Assembly: GCF_036023875.1 (NCBI RefSeq)
Contig: NZ_CP107931.1
Location: 3,968,001 to 4,032,000, forward strand
From: Mycobacterium sp. NBC_00419
GTDB taxonomy: Bacteria; Actinomycetota; Actinomycetes; Mycobacteriales; Mycobacteriaceae
Length of the DNA: 64,000 nucleotides
Direction: 5' to 3'
This document shows positions 54,730 through 63,870 of this stretch, piece after piece. Position 1 is the first letter of the stretch, and each line of letters begins with the position of its first letter. Position numbers and translations under genes: made by a program. The notes below the pieces were generated by a model. That model was given only the letters and a program-made list of their open reading frames with translations, was not told the DNA's origin and made no database searches.

Positions 54730-55817
54730 TGCCCACACCGCTCACGCTGGACATGATCGGCCAGGCACCCAAGGCCCTGCTGCACGACCACCTCGACGGC
54801 GGGCTGCGGCCGTCGACCGTCCTGGATATCGCCGAACAGATCGGCTACGACGGGCTGCCCGCCACCGACGAGGCCGCCCTGGCGACCTTCTTCCGCACCG
54901 CCGCGCACAGCGGCTCGCTGGTGCGCTACCTGGAGCCGTTCGCGCACACCGTCGCCGTCATGCAGACCCCGGAGGCGCTGCACCGGGTGGCCTTCGAGTG
55001 TGTGGAGGACCTGGCCGCCGACAACGTCGTCTACGCCGAGGTGCGGTTCGCCCCCGAGTTGCACATCGACGGCGGCCTCTCACTCGACGACGTCGTCGAC
55101 GCCGTGCTGGTGGGCTTCGCGGATGGGGAGAAAGCCGCTGGCGCCGAAGGGCATCCCATCGTGGTGCGCTGCCTGGTGACCGCGATGCGCCATGCCGCCC
55201 GATCGCGCGAGATCGCCGAGTTGGCCATCCGCTTCCGCGACAAGGGTGTGGTCGGCTTCGACATCGCCGGTGCCGAGGCCGGGTACCCGCCCACCCGGCA
55301 CCTGGATGCCTTCGAATACATGCGAGCCAACAACGCGCGTTTCACCATTCACGCGGGGGAGGCCTTCGGCTTGCCGTCCATCCAGGAGGCGCTGGCGTTC
55401 TGCGGGGCCGACCGGCTGGGCCACGGGGTGCGCATCGTCGACGACATCGAGGTGTTACCCGACGGGAGCGCGGTGCTGGGCCCGCTGGCGGCGATCCTGC
55501 GCGACAAGCGGATACCGCTGGAGATGTGCCCGAGTTCCAATGTGCAGACCGGGGCGGTCGACAGCATCGCCAGCCACCCCTTCGACCTGCTGGCGCGGCT
55601 GCGGTTCCGGGTCACGGTCAACACCGACAACCGGCTGATGAGCGACACCACCATGAGCCAGGAGATGTTCCGGCTGGTCGAGGCGTTCGGCTACGGGTGG
55701 AGTGACCTCGAACGATTCACCATCAACGCGATGAAGTCGGCATTCCTGCACTTCGACGAACGACTGGCCATCATCGACGAGGTGATCAAGCCCCGCTACG
55801 CGGTGCTCATCGGCTAG
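54729..55817 (+). CDS. add: Adenosine deaminase
   Basis: 362 residues from ATG 54729 (TGATG overlap with deoA). It converts adenosine to inosine. Metal-dependent amidohydrolase motifs: [12 protein letters not shown] for the first zinc histidines, TIHAGEAFG with the catalytic Glu, [11 protein letters not shown], and [15 protein letters not shown] with the zinc Asp. It is the last gene of the salvage operon. Confidence 0.96.
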   Translation: MPTPLTLDMIGQAPKALLHDHLDGGLRPSTVLDIAEQIGYDGLPATDEAALATFFRTAAHSGSLVRYLEPFAHTVAVMQTPEALHRVAFECVEDLAADNVVYAEVRFAPELHIDGGLSLDDVVDAVLVGFADGEKAAGAEGHPIVVRCLVTAMRHAARSREIAELAIRFRDKGVVGFDIAGAEAGYPPTRHLDAFEYMRANNARFTIHAGEAFGLPSIQEALAFCGADRLGHGVRIVDDIEVLPDGSAVLGPLAAILRDKRIPLEMCPSSNVQTGAVDSIASHPFDLLARLRFRVTVNTDNRLMSDTTMSQEMFRLVEAFGYGWSDLERFTINAMKSAFLHFDERLAIIDEVIKPRYAVLIG

Positions 55818-55842
55818 AACGGCGGCTCGTCGCCATGGCGCT

Positions 55843-55872
55843 CCGACACAATTGAGCACCATTCGTTATAGT
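55843..55872 (+). promoter_or_regulatory. Candidate promoter for the large mmpL gene
   Basis: CCGACA (55843-55848) and TATAGT (55867-55872) are spaced by 18 bases, a fair match to a housekeeping promoter. A start near 55879 would leave about 47 bases of leader before the ATG at 55926. The site lies just after the add operon, which lacks a clear terminator. Confidence 0.35.
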
Positions 55873-55925
55873 CCTTGAGCTGCGGCGATACCGGCCATGG
55901 CTATCACGCCAGGTACCTTTATCTG

Positions 55926-58900
55926 ATGTCCATACGCGCCGCACTCAAGCGCGTGTTCCCGCACAACGTCTTCGAGATGCTGGGCCGGTTCATCGTCCGC
56001 CACCCGGTCCTGGTGATCGTGGCGTGGGTGAGTGCTGCCGCGGCACTGCTGGTGTTCGTGACCCCGCTGTTCACGGTGGCCGCCAGGAACTCCCCGGACT
56101 TCCTTCCCAAGACCGCGCCCGTGCTGGTCGCCGGCAAGCAGATGCAGGAGGCCTTCAAGGAAGCCGACACCAGCAACTTCGCCGCGATCATCCTCAGTAA
56201 TGACGCGGGACTCGGACCCGAGCAGGAAGCCACCTACCGCAATCTCGTCGCCAAGCTCAAGGAAAACCCGAAGGTGTCGTCCGTTCAGGACTTCATCAAC
56301 ACCCCGGAGTTGCGCGAGGTCATGACGAGTAAGGACCAGAAGGCCTGGAACCTTCCGGTCAGCATGTCCGGGACGATGGGCACCCCACCGGGCCAGGAGG
56401 CCTACCGGGAGGTCCTCAAGACCGTCAAGGAAGCGACGGAAGGCTCGTCGCTGCAGGTCAACGTGGTCGGCGGCTCCGCAACCATGGAAGACATGAACCA
56501 GATCGGCGTCAACGATCAGCACATGATCGAAGGCGCCACGGTGATCATGGTCTTCGGCATCCTCATCCTGGTCTATCGAAGTTTTGTGGCCATGGTCATG
56601 CCGCTGCTGACCATCGGCATCTCGCTGGTCGTAGCGCAGCAGTTGGTGGCCATCCTCGGTGAGCACGGACTGGCCATCGGATCCCAGACCATCATGATCA
56701 TGACCGGCATGATCATGGGTGCCGGCATCGACTACGCCGTCTTCCTGTTCAGCCGATATCAGGAGATCATGAAGACGGGCGTCTCCTCGGATGACGCCCT
56801 CGTCGACGCCCTGCACTCCATCGGCGAGGTGATCGCCGGCTCGGCGGGAACCGTGGCCCTGACATTCCTGGGCATGTCCTTCACCAAGCTCGCGGTGTTC
56901 GCCACGGTGGGTCCGGCCATGACGGTCACCATCGCCGTCGGCTTCCTGGGCGCCATCACCCTGTTGCCCGCGTTCATCGTGATCGCCGGGCGCCGCGGCT
57001 GGATCAAACCCCGCAAGCGCGACCTCACCGGAAAGCTCTGGAAGCGCTCGGCGGTGATGATCGTGCGCAAGCCGCGCGCGCTGCTCACGACCAGCCTGGT
57101 CATCCTGCTCGGTTTGGCCGCGTGCGCACTGCTGACCAATTTCAACTACGACGACCGCAAGAACCTGCCCCAGGACTCGGCGAGCAACCGGGCCTACGAA
57201 GTGATGGACAAGCACTTCCCGATCAGCAGCACCCTGCAGCAGTTCCTGTTCATCCAATCGCCCAACTCCGACCTTCGCACCCCCAAGTCGCTGGCCGACA
57301 TGGAGCAGATGGCCCAGCGCATCTCCCAGCTGCCCAACATCGACATGATCCGCGGTATCACCCGGCCCACCGGGCAGATGCTGGAGCAGGCCAAGGCCAC
57401 CTGGCAGGCCGGTGAGGTCGGTACCAAGCTCGGCGATGCATCCAATCTGATCTCGAGCAACGATGACAAACTGGCGCTGCTCACCGGTGGCGCCGACAAG
57501 ATGGCCGACGTCCTCGACCAGATCCGCAATCAGCTGGTGGGATCACTGGCCAGCGTCCGCAGTCTGGCCTCCGCACTGGATGCCATGTCGCAAAAGGTCG
57601 GTGGCACAACCACACTCGACCAGATCGACAAGACCGCGGCGCTGATGAAGAACATGCGATCGCTCGGCGACGCGCTGGGACTGAACATGAACCAAATCAC
57701 CGACGTCACCGGATGGGCGCAGCCAATGCTCAACGCGCTCAACCAGAGTCCGGTCTGTGACGGCGACCCGGCGTGCGTCAACTCTCGGGCCGATCTGCAG
57801 AAGATCGTCGACGCGAGCAACTCCGAGGCGTTCGCCGCTATCGCCGACATCGGCCGGCAGCTGCAGGCGACAGAGGGCAACCAGAAGCTCGACGACCTCG
57901 TGAGCGGTCTGAGCAAGAACATCCAGCGGGCCACCGCCGCCGCCCGCGCGCTCGGTGTCGGTGAGCCCGGCGGGGTGGAGAAGAAGCTCAACGAGACCGT
58001 CGATGGCGCCAACCTGCTGGCCGACTCGAGCCGTCAGCTGGCGATGGGTGTCCAACTGCTCGTCGACCAGACCCGAAACCTGGGCAACGGTCTCGACCAG
58101 GCCTCGGCCTTCCTGCTCGCGATGAAGCGCGAGGCGGCCGACCCGCCGATGTCGGGCTTCTACATTCCGCCGCAGATCCTGTCGCAGGAGGAGTTCAAGA
58201 AGGCCGCCAAGATCTTCATCTCCGACGACGGCCACTCGGCCCGCTACCTGGTGCAGACGGCCTACAACCCGTTCAGCGCCGAGGCGATGAACCAGATCCA
58301 CGACATCCTGCGGATCGCCAACGACTCCCGGCCGAACACCACACTCGCCGATGCGAAGATCTCGATGGTGGGGCTCTCGGCGGTCAACGCCGACCTGCGC
58401 TCCTACTACAACTGGGACTTCCGCTTCATCATGATCATGACCCTGTCTGTGGTGTTCGTGATCCTCGTTGTGGTGCTGCGCGCATTCGTTGCGCCGTTGT
58501 ATCTCGTTGCCTCGGTGGTTATTTCGTATGCCGCGGCACTCGGCATCGGCGTCATCGTGTTCCAGTTCATCCTCGGCCAGGGTCTGTCCTGGGGTGTGCC
58601 GGGCATGGCCTTCATGGTTCTTGTCGCCGTCGGTGCCGACTACAACCTGCTGCTGATATCCCGCATCCGCGACGAAGCGAAATACGGTGTGCGCTCGGCG
58701 GTCATCCGCACGGTGGGCGCCACCGGCGGCGTCATCACCTCTGCCGGCCTGATCTTCGCCGCCTCCATGCTCGCCTTCACCTTCAGCAGCATCCTGACTG
58801 CCGTGCAGATGGGCTTCGTGATCGGGGTCGGCCTGCTGCTGGACACCTTCGTCGTGCGAACGCTGACCGTGCCCGCGATGGCCGTCCTGGTCGGTGAGAA

Positions 58901-59144
58901 GAACTGGTGGCCGTCCAAGCCGCCCAGCGTCAAGTATCAGGAGAAGAAGAAGGCCGCCGCCAAAGCCGCCGCCGCTGCTGCCGCCGCTGTGCCCGCTGTG
59001 GTGGGCGGGGGAGGCGTCGCCCTGCTGGACGACGACAGGCTGGAAGATGACGGGGCCCTGGAGATGCCGGAGGACTTCCCGCAGCCGACCGGCGAATATC
59101 CCTGTCTGCCTGAGAAAACCACCGGCGACGCCTCGGCCGGCTAG
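55926..59144 (+). CDS. Large MmpL family RND transporter
   Basis: 1072 residues from ATG 55926, the start of family similarity (FEMLGRFIVRHPVLVIVAWVSA). The MmpL layout is full: membrane helix 1, D1 domain (FLPKTAPVLVAGKQMQEAFKEADTSNFA), helices around 200-350, a long helical D2 region with paired cysteines CDGDPAC, and a second bundle around 840-990. Proton-relay Asp-Tyr pairs are D269-Y270 (GIDYAVF) and D905-Y906 (GADYNLL). The tail of about 80 residues has a Lys/Ala-rich coil followed by an acidic stretch. No MmpS gene is adjacent, so it resembles glycolipid-type MmpLs (MmpL8/10/12). Cargo unknown. Confidence 0.92.
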   Translation: MSIRAALKRVFPHNVFEMLGRFIVRHPVLVIVAWVSAAAALLVFVTPLFTVAARNSPDFLPKTAPVLVAGKQMQEAFKEADTSNFAAIILSNDAGLGPEQEATYRNLVAKLKENPKVSSVQDFINTPELREVMTSKDQKAWNLPVSMSGTMGTPPGQEAYREVLKTVKEATEGSSLQVNVVGGSATMEDMNQIGVNDQHMIEGATVIMVFGILILVYRSFVAMVMPLLTIGISLVVAQQLVAILGEHGLAIGSQTIMIMTGMIMGAGIDYAVFLFSRYQEIMKTGVSSDDALVDALHSIGEVIAGSAGTVALTFLGMSFTKLAVFATVGPAMTVTIAVGFLGAITLLPAFIVIAGRRGWIKPRKRDLTGKLWKRSAVMIVRKPRALLTTSLVILLGLAACALLTNFNYDDRKNLPQDSASNRAYEVMDKHFPISSTLQQFLFIQSPNSDLRTPKSLADMEQMAQRISQLPNIDMIRGITRPTGQMLEQAKATWQAGEVGTKLGDASNLISSNDDKLALLTGGADKMADVLDQIRNQLVGSLASVRSLASALDAMSQKVGGTTTLDQIDKTAALMKNMRSLGDALGLNMNQITDVTGWAQPMLNALNQSPVCDGDPACVNSRADLQKIVDASNSEAFAAIADIGRQLQATEGNQKLDDLVSGLSKNIQRATAAARALGVGEPGGVEKKLNETVDGANLLADSSRQLAMGVQLLVDQTRNLGNGLDQASAFLLAMKREAADPPMSGFYIPPQILSQEEFKKAAKIFISDDGHSARYLVQTAYNPFSAEAMNQIHDILRIANDSRPNTTLADAKISMVGLSAVNADLRSYYNWDFRFIMIMTLSVVFVILVVVLRAFVAPLYLVASVVISYAAALGIGVIVFQFILGQGLSWGVPGMAFMVLVAVGADYNLLLISRIRDEAKYGVRSAVIRTVGATGGVITSAGLIFAASMLAFTFSSILTAVQMGFVIGVGLLLDTFVVRTLTVPAMAVLVGEKNWWPSKPPSVKYQEKKKAAAKAAAAAAAAVPAVVGGGGVALLDDDRLEDDGALEMPEDFPQPTGEYPCLPEKTTGDASAG

Positions 59145-59157
59145 AAAACGGGGCCCC

Positions 59158-60417
59158 TTACTCGGGGCGCAGCCGCGACTCCACGAAACGCTCGATCTCT
59201 TCCCAGTCCTTCACGGCAGCCGCATACGGCGGACCGGGGCGCGGGTTGTCGCCGGGTTCGAGCACGTGGTTGAACAACCTGCCCAGCGGCTTGTCGTCCG
59301 CCAGCAGCCGGTCGACGGTGTCCTCCTCGGAGTAGTCGCCGATATCGCGCAGCAACTCCACTGCCAGGTCGAGTTGGTCGCGGTCGATGGCGTCGGGCCC
59401 GTCGGCGATGTCGTCGGCCAGGCCGGTCAACACATAGATGTTGTCGTCGGTGACCTCCACCCGCAGCGAGCCGTCGGTGGCCGCGGTGCGGATGTCGTCG
59501 TAGGTGCTCAGATCCGACAGGTCGTGGTCATGCTCGTCGGCCAGGTAGCGGGCCAACGTCCGCTCCGACGGGAACACACTGATGCGGCCGTTGCGGCCCA
59601 GGAAGATCGGCCGGTCGTCGAAGTAGCACCGCAGCGTGTAGAGCGTGCCCGAACCGGTCAGGATGCGCACGGGGTCGATGCCGACCTCGGCCCAGAACTC
59701 CTCGTCGCCGCCGAGCACCACCGTCTGTTGCGGTGCGACCACGGCTGCTGCCTCGGAATCCTCGGTCTCCTCCTCGTCGGCCGGTTCGGCGTCGTCGACC
59801 TCGTCGATCTCTTCCTCGTAGGGCTCCTCGAGCTCCTCGGCGGCCAGCTTCGAGGCCTTCTCGTCGACCTCCGGGGTCGCGAGCACCTCGTCGACGGCCG
59901 ACAGCACGCCGTCCCAGCCGCGCGCCACGATGTCACCGATGACGCTCCAGCGCTTCAGCCCGGCCTTGCCGGTGAACTGCTCGATGCCGCCGGACACCAG
60001 CCCCAGGTTGGGGTTGCCGTTGAAGAACCGGGTCACCGCGGGCAGCTCGCACACCGACCCGATCGACGACACCACCGCCAGCGTGTTCGTCAACGCGGTC
60101 ACCGACTCCTCGGTCGGCTTCTCGGCCAGCAGCTCTTCGACCGCGATGAGGTCGGCCGCACCCGTGGTCGCCGGTTCGAGCTTGTGCGCATTGGCCTCGG
60201 TCAGGGCCTCCCACGCCGGATGGTCGGTCAGGTCGTTGTCGGTGTTGGTGCGCACGAAGGCCGCGAGGTCGGCCACCGACTCGAAGGCGTAGAGATCGTC
60301 GTCCTTGCCCAGGAACGCCTCCCACTCGTCGCCGGCGTCGCGCCAGCGGGGCGCCCACAGGGTGTACAGGTCACCGGCGGTCACGCTCAAGCGGACCGGA
60401 ACGAGCTCAGCAGACAT
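59158..60417 (-). CDS. Conserved mycobacterial protein, Rv3311-like
   Basis: 419 residues from ATG 60417, the start of the conserved region (SAELVPVRLSVTAGDLYTLWAPRWRDAGDEWEAFLGKDDDLYAF). Two related halves can be seen: the first (about 5-110) and second (about 245-345, GTLYTLRCYFDDRPIFLGRNGRISVFPSERTLARYLADEHDHDLSDL) both pair a beta segment with a 'FLGRxx/FLGKDD… YAFES/VFPSE' pattern. They are joined by a strongly acidic linker (about 195-225, EEEIDEVDDAEPADEEETED). No catalytic motif is recognised and no membrane segment is present. The position near add matches Rv3311. Function is unknown. Confidence 0.8.
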   Translation of the reverse strand: MSAELVPVRLSVTAGDLYTLWAPRWRDAGDEWEAFLGKDDDLYAFESVADLAAFVRTNTDNDLTDHPAWEALTEANAHKLEPATTGAADLIAVEELLAEKPTEESVTALTNTLAVVSSIGSVCELPAVTRFFNGNPNLGLVSGGIEQFTGKAGLKRWSVIGDIVARGWDGVLSAVDEVLATPEVDEKASKLAAEELEEPYEEEIDEVDDAEPADEEETEDSEAAAVVAPQQTVVLGGDEEFWAEVGIDPVRILTGSGTLYTLRCYFDDRPIFLGRNGRISVFPSERTLARYLADEHDHDLSDLSTYDDIRTAATDGSLRVEVTDDNIYVLTGLADDIADGPDAIDRDQLDLAVELLRDIGDYSEEDTVDRLLADDKPLGRLFNHVLEPGDNPRPGPPYAAAVKDWEEIERFVESRLRPE

Positions 60418-60460
60418 GCCGCACAGCCTAACGAGGCTTTCTGACCGGTAACCTGCCCCC

Positions 60461-61015
60461 GTGGCCAGACTGCGTCGCGTGTTGGCTGTGGTGGCGGTGG
60501 CGCTCGTCGTCGCGCCGGGGGTGGCCGGGTACTTCCTGTTCACCCGGTCGCATGCCGATCCGCTGGTCAAGGCCGACGCGATCGTCGTCCTCGGCGGCGA
60601 GAACGACGGCCGCATTCAGTACGGGCTGAGCCTGGCGCGGCAGGGTTACGCAAGCACCGTCGTGCTGTCCAATGGCTACGACGGCATTCCGGGCGCCGCC
60701 GCGGAGTTCACGGCGGCGTGCGCGTCGGGTACCGCGACGATCACGGTCGTGTGCTTTCGCCCGGACCCGTACACGACTCGCGGTGAGGCACAGTTCACGG
60801 CGCGACTTGCCAAGGAACGCAACTGGACACACGTGATCGTCGTGTCGTGGAACTTCCACATGGTGCGGGCCCGCTACATCTTCGACCAGTGTTTCGGCGG
60901 AACGGTGACCACGGCGCCGGTGCCCCGGACCTACGACTACTCACTGCCGCGATGGGTCGTGACCTACACCTACCAGTACTTCGCGCTCGGCAAGGCCGTC
61001 CTGATGGGGTGCTGA
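60461..61015 (+). CDS. YdcF/SanA-like DUF218 protein
   Basis: 184 residues from GTG 60461. One N-terminal membrane helix (about 6-27) leads to a DUF218 domain: ADAIVVLGGENDGRIQYGLSLARQGYASTVVLSNG, then DPYTTRGEAQFTARLAKERNWTHVIVVSWNFHMVRARYIF with the conserved Thr-Arg-Glu and His residues. The family is tied to envelope processes (SanA, ElyC) in other bacteria. It is divergent from the Rv3311-like gene over 43 bases. After it the composition changes sharply. Confidence 0.83.
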   Translation: MARLRRVLAVVAVALVVAPGVAGYFLFTRSHADPLVKADAIVVLGGENDGRIQYGLSLARQGYASTVVLSNGYDGIPGAAAEFTAACASGTATITVVCFRPDPYTTRGEAQFTARLAKERNWTHVIVVSWNFHMVRARYIFDQCFGGTVTTAPVPRTYDYSLPRWVVTYTYQYFALGKAVLMGC

Positions 61016-61082
61016 CTCGTCCGACTACGGATCGGAAACAACAAATCCACAACAAATCGGCCTGGTCAATATGCTGCTATTG

Positions 61083-61094
61083 TTTGCTAGCAAA
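61083..61094. promoter_or_regulatory. Perfect palindrome TTTGCTAGCAAA
   Basis: TTTGCTAGCAAA is self-complementary over 12 bases in the AT-rich spacer, about 60 bases upstream of the promoter candidate at 61155. It may be a regulator site for the accessory locus. The symmetry is visible; the function is inferred. Confidence 0.35.
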
Positions 61095-61154
61095 TGGCAA
61101 GCTATCTTTGCCGATAATGTGCCGAGAGGCTCACTGCCAGGGTATTTATCTGCA

Positions 61155-61182
61155 TTGAGAGGGTGCAGCCGCCCGGTAGAAT
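61155..61182 (+). promoter_or_regulatory. Candidate promoter of the AKR-GMC-hydrolase locus
   Basis: TTGAGA (61155-61160) and TAGAAT (61177-61182), spaced by 16 bases, each match the housekeeping consensus at five of six positions. Transcription from about 61189 would leave an unusually long leader of some 150 bases before the GTG at 61340. Confidence 0.45.
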
Positions 61183-61339
61183 TGTCCTTCAGCTATCGCG
61201 ATTGCGGTTGCTACATACCAATGGTCTGTTACGCTCCACCAGTGTTCACCCGAACGGCCTATCCCAGGTCACGCGTACTATCGGTCGGTGGTCATGCTTA
61301 CCCCCAGCGCTTGGCTTGCGATTGTCGTGTGGTGTCCGG

Positions 61340-62170
61340 GTGACTACTGACATCCCCGGCCGGCAATGCGGCACGACGTGTTTGCCTGGGTCAGGGCTCA
61401 CCATTTCACGCATCGGGCTTGGATTCGCGCACGCTCACCTGCTGGATCCGGCCACCCGGGTAGCCCTCATCAACCGAGCGCTGGACCTCGGGATCACCCA
61501 CTTCGACACCGCACGGTTCTATAGCGACGGGCTCTCCGAGAAGGCCCTCGGACAGACCCTGGCGGGACGGCGATCGTCGGTCACGATCACCACCAAGTTC
61601 GGCCTTCTGCCCACACCGCTGATCGCGTCGCTGGGCCCGGCCGCCATGCCGGCCCGGAAGGTGCGCTCACTGCTGAACAAACTTCGGCTGGTTCCTTACC
61701 CGCGGCGTTCGTATACGCCAGAGGTGATGCGCAAGGCGTTGCACGCCTCGCTGCGTGCGCTGAACACCGACTACATCGACATCTATCACCTCCATGAACC
61801 GCTGGAAGACAGCCAGATTTCCGATGATGTGATCGCCGAACTGCAAAAAGCGAAGGCCTCCGGGTCGATTCGGGCCATCGGTGTCTCGGGCCTCGCCGGA
61901 AACGTCGATGGGATTGTCGAGCGGTACCGCGACGCGATCGACGTCATCCAGACCGACGAGTCCAGCTGGGGGAGCCGGCCGTGGGTGCCCGACATCACGC
62001 ACAGCCTGTTCGCTGACGCGGTGCGGGCCGCCCCCGGTGGCACGCTGCCGAGTGAATCGGTCCGCCGCATCCTCACCGAGGCGCTCGGCCGTCGACCGCA
62101 GGGCGCGGTGATCGTCCAAACCAGCAGCACCGCTCGGTTGGCGCAGCTCGTAGAGTTTGCAAACGGATAA
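61340..62170 (+). CDS. Aldo/keto reductase
   Basis: 276 residues from GTG 61340; this is the last plausible start before the conserved barrel, and the 59 codons upstream in frame look non-coding. The TIM-barrel tetrad is complete: D56 and Y61 in HFDTARFYSDG, K86 in TTKFG, H152 in IYHLHEP. It reduces aldehydes or ketones, perhaps on a sugar, with NADPH. The cofactor end IVQTSSTARLAQLVEFANG is recognisable. It is followed by a GMC oxidoreductase after 5 bases. Its family resembles sugar-oxidoreductase members of surface-polysaccharide clusters, but the substrate is not known. Confidence 0.85.
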   Translation: MTTDIPGRQCGTTCLPGSGLTISRIGLGFAHAHLLDPATRVALINRALDLGITHFDTARFYSDGLSEKALGQTLAGRRSSVTITTKFGLLPTPLIASLGPAAMPARKVRSLLNKLRLVPYPRRSYTPEVMRKALHASLRALNTDYIDIYHLHEPLEDSQISDDVIAELQKAKASGSIRAIGVSGLAGNVDGIVERYRDAIDVIQTDESSWGSRPWVPDITHSLFADAVRAAPGGTLPSESVRRILTEALGRRPQGAVIVQTSSTARLAQLVEFANG

Positions 62171-62175
62171 CGCGG

Positions 62176-63804
62176 ATGGCGATTCACACGCTGGCCGATG
62201 TGGCCGCCCCTGTCACCTCAGTGTCTGCCACCGTGTGCGTGGTTGGTGCCGGGGTCGCCGGGCTCGTGGCGGCGGCGCGTCTGGCCAGCGACCCGCGTGT
62301 GCGGGTGGTGGTCATCGAAAGCGGCGTTGACGGGATCGCCGATGCGGCCACGCAAGCGCTGGACCTGATCGACAACCCGGCCGGCAACTATGAGGGGAAC
62401 CTCCGCGACCGCCGCCTCGGGGGCACCTCCGCCAGCTGGGACGGCAAACTTCTGCCGATCTCGCGAAGCGACACCTCCGAGCGGCCGTGGGTGTCACAGC
62501 AGCCATGGCCTTTCGATGTCGCAGAACTCGACCGCTATACCGACGACCTGGAAAAGATGATGGGCGTCGACTCGGCCTCCTATGAGGAGGACGCAGCGCC
62601 GCTGCTCGATCCCGATCGGCTCCTACCCCGAAACGATTCGGAATTCGTGCAACGGTGGCCCAAACGTCCCAGCCCCGCCGACCTCAATACTGCAGACGTC
62701 CTGCGCGAGCAGATCACGTCATGGCCGAACATCGATATCTGGCTGGGTGCCACCGCGTCCACGTTCGACTTCGACGGAAATGATCGGCTCACCAGCATCG
62801 TGGCGGTGGACCACTTCGGGCACTCGCTGACCGTGACCGCAGATGAGTTCCTGATTGCAGCCGGTGCACTCGAATCCACGCGGCTGTTGCTCGTGGCTGA
62901 TCGCCAATCAGGTGGGGTGATCACCCGTGAGAGCGACGCTCTCGGGCGTTATTTCAACGATCATTTCGGTCTCAACGTTGCCACCGTGCGTCCGAAGAAC
63001 TGGCGTCGGGCCAACGCTGCTTTCGCCGATCGGTGGACCCTGGGAGCGAGCCGGCATCTTCACTTCGAACTCCGTCCGACCGTCCAACAGGAATCCCGTA
63101 CTGCCAGCGCCTACTTCGACTTCGGCGTCACACTGCCCGATTCCTCAGCGCTGACCCAGATCAGATCGGCGCTGGACTCAGCCAGGGGCCGTCGGCCCGC
63201 TGCGGTGGCCAACCTGCTTCGCTATGGTCTTGCCGGTATCCCTGACCTGGCGCGGACTGCGTGGGGGCGGTACGGAATCAAGAAGAAGTACTGGCCGTCC
63301 GACGCGGTCGTCGAAGTGAAGGTGTGGATCGAGCAACTGCCCGAGTGGAATAACCGGCTGGTGTTGTCGGACACTGCCGATGCACTCGGCCAACCTCGCC
63401 TGCGCTGTGAACTCACCAAGACCGACGCGGATGAGAGCACGCTGCGTCAGGCGGTCGTGAAGATCCGCGGGTTCTGGAATCGCCACCTGAGCGATATCGC
63501 GGACCTGGAATGGATTCCTGAGGTCGACGACCCGAATGTCCGCCTCGTCGACCTGGCTGTCCAACTCGCCCACCCTGCAGGGGCTACCCGGATGGGTACC
63601 GATCCCGGTTCTTCGGTTGTCGATACCTCGCTCCGTGTGCACGCGGTGCCCAACCTCGCTATTGCGAGTTCCTCGGTCTTTCCCACCTCAGGCAGTGCGA
63701 ACCCGACCTTCATGATCATCCAACTTGCCATGCGCGCCGCCGATGCGCTGGCACAGCGGATCCAGTCCGGCCGCGCAGTGCACAACTCGAGGCCGGGTGA
63801 ATGA
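62176..63804 (+). CDS. GMC family FAD oxidoreductase
   Basis: 542 residues from ATG 62176. The FAD-binding start VCVVGAGVAGLVAAARLA (about 21-38) is followed by RRLGGTSASWDGKLLPIS (the GMC flavin loop) and ADEFLIAAGALESTRLLL. The C-terminal GMC domain has H466 in AHPAGATRMGTDP and N509 in SGSANPTFMIIQLAMRAAD, the usual His-Asn catalytic pair. It should oxidise an alcohol, often of a sugar or polyol. There is no signal peptide. It is cotranscribed with the aldo/keto reductase (5 bases) and probably with the hydrolase 66 bases downstream. Confidence 0.88.
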   Translation: MAIHTLADVAAPVTSVSATVCVVGAGVAGLVAAARLASDPRVRVVVIESGVDGIADAATQALDLIDNPAGNYEGNLRDRRLGGTSASWDGKLLPISRSDTSERPWVSQQPWPFDVAELDRYTDDLEKMMGVDSASYEEDAAPLLDPDRLLPRNDSEFVQRWPKRPSPADLNTADVLREQITSWPNIDIWLGATASTFDFDGNDRLTSIVAVDHFGHSLTVTADEFLIAAGALESTRLLLVADRQSGGVITRESDALGRYFNDHFGLNVATVRPKNWRRANAAFADRWTLGASRHLHFELRPTVQQESRTASAYFDFGVTLPDSSALTQIRSALDSARGRRPAAVANLLRYGLAGIPDLARTAWGRYGIKKKYWPSDAVVEVKVWIEQLPEWNNRLVLSDTADALGQPRLRCELTKTDADESTLRQAVVKIRGFWNRHLSDIADLEWIPEVDDPNVRLVDLAVQLAHPAGATRMGTDPGSSVVDTSLRVHAVPNLAIASSSVFPTSGSANPTFMIIQLAMRAADALAQRIQSGRAVHNSRPGE

Positions 63805-63870
63805 CGATGCGATATTCTGTGAAGTGGCCGGTTGGGGGCTCTGAAAGTATTGTGCTGCAGGGGGATTGGA

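Larger units (their letters stand above)
61016..61339. other. AT-rich intergenic stretch before the accessory locus
   Basis: These 324 bases hold no convincing gene. By hand count 61037-61119 is about 41% G+C, far below its surroundings. It contains a 12-base palindrome (61083-61094) and a good promoter candidate (61155-61182). Several frames stay open across it, but none has a ribosome site or a recognisable product. It marks the likely left edge of an acquired segment. Confidence 0.6.

Noticed and set aside
55866..57257. A 463-codon minus-strand frame opposite the large mmpL
   Set aside because: Composition is that of an antisense shadow and no start or ribosome site supports it.
59150..59157. 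GGGGCCCC between the convergent mmpL and Rv3311-like genes
   Set aside because: An 8-base palindrome without a loop in GC-rich DNA is not convincing as a terminator.
61071..61343. A 90-codon frame in the AT-rich spacer
   Set aside because: No ribosome site, no domain, odd composition; it crosses the promoter candidate and ends just inside the real gene.
61294..61350. An 18-residue leader-like frame ending over the aldo/keto reductase start
   Set aside because: No ribosome site and no attenuation structure seen; chance frames of this size are common.
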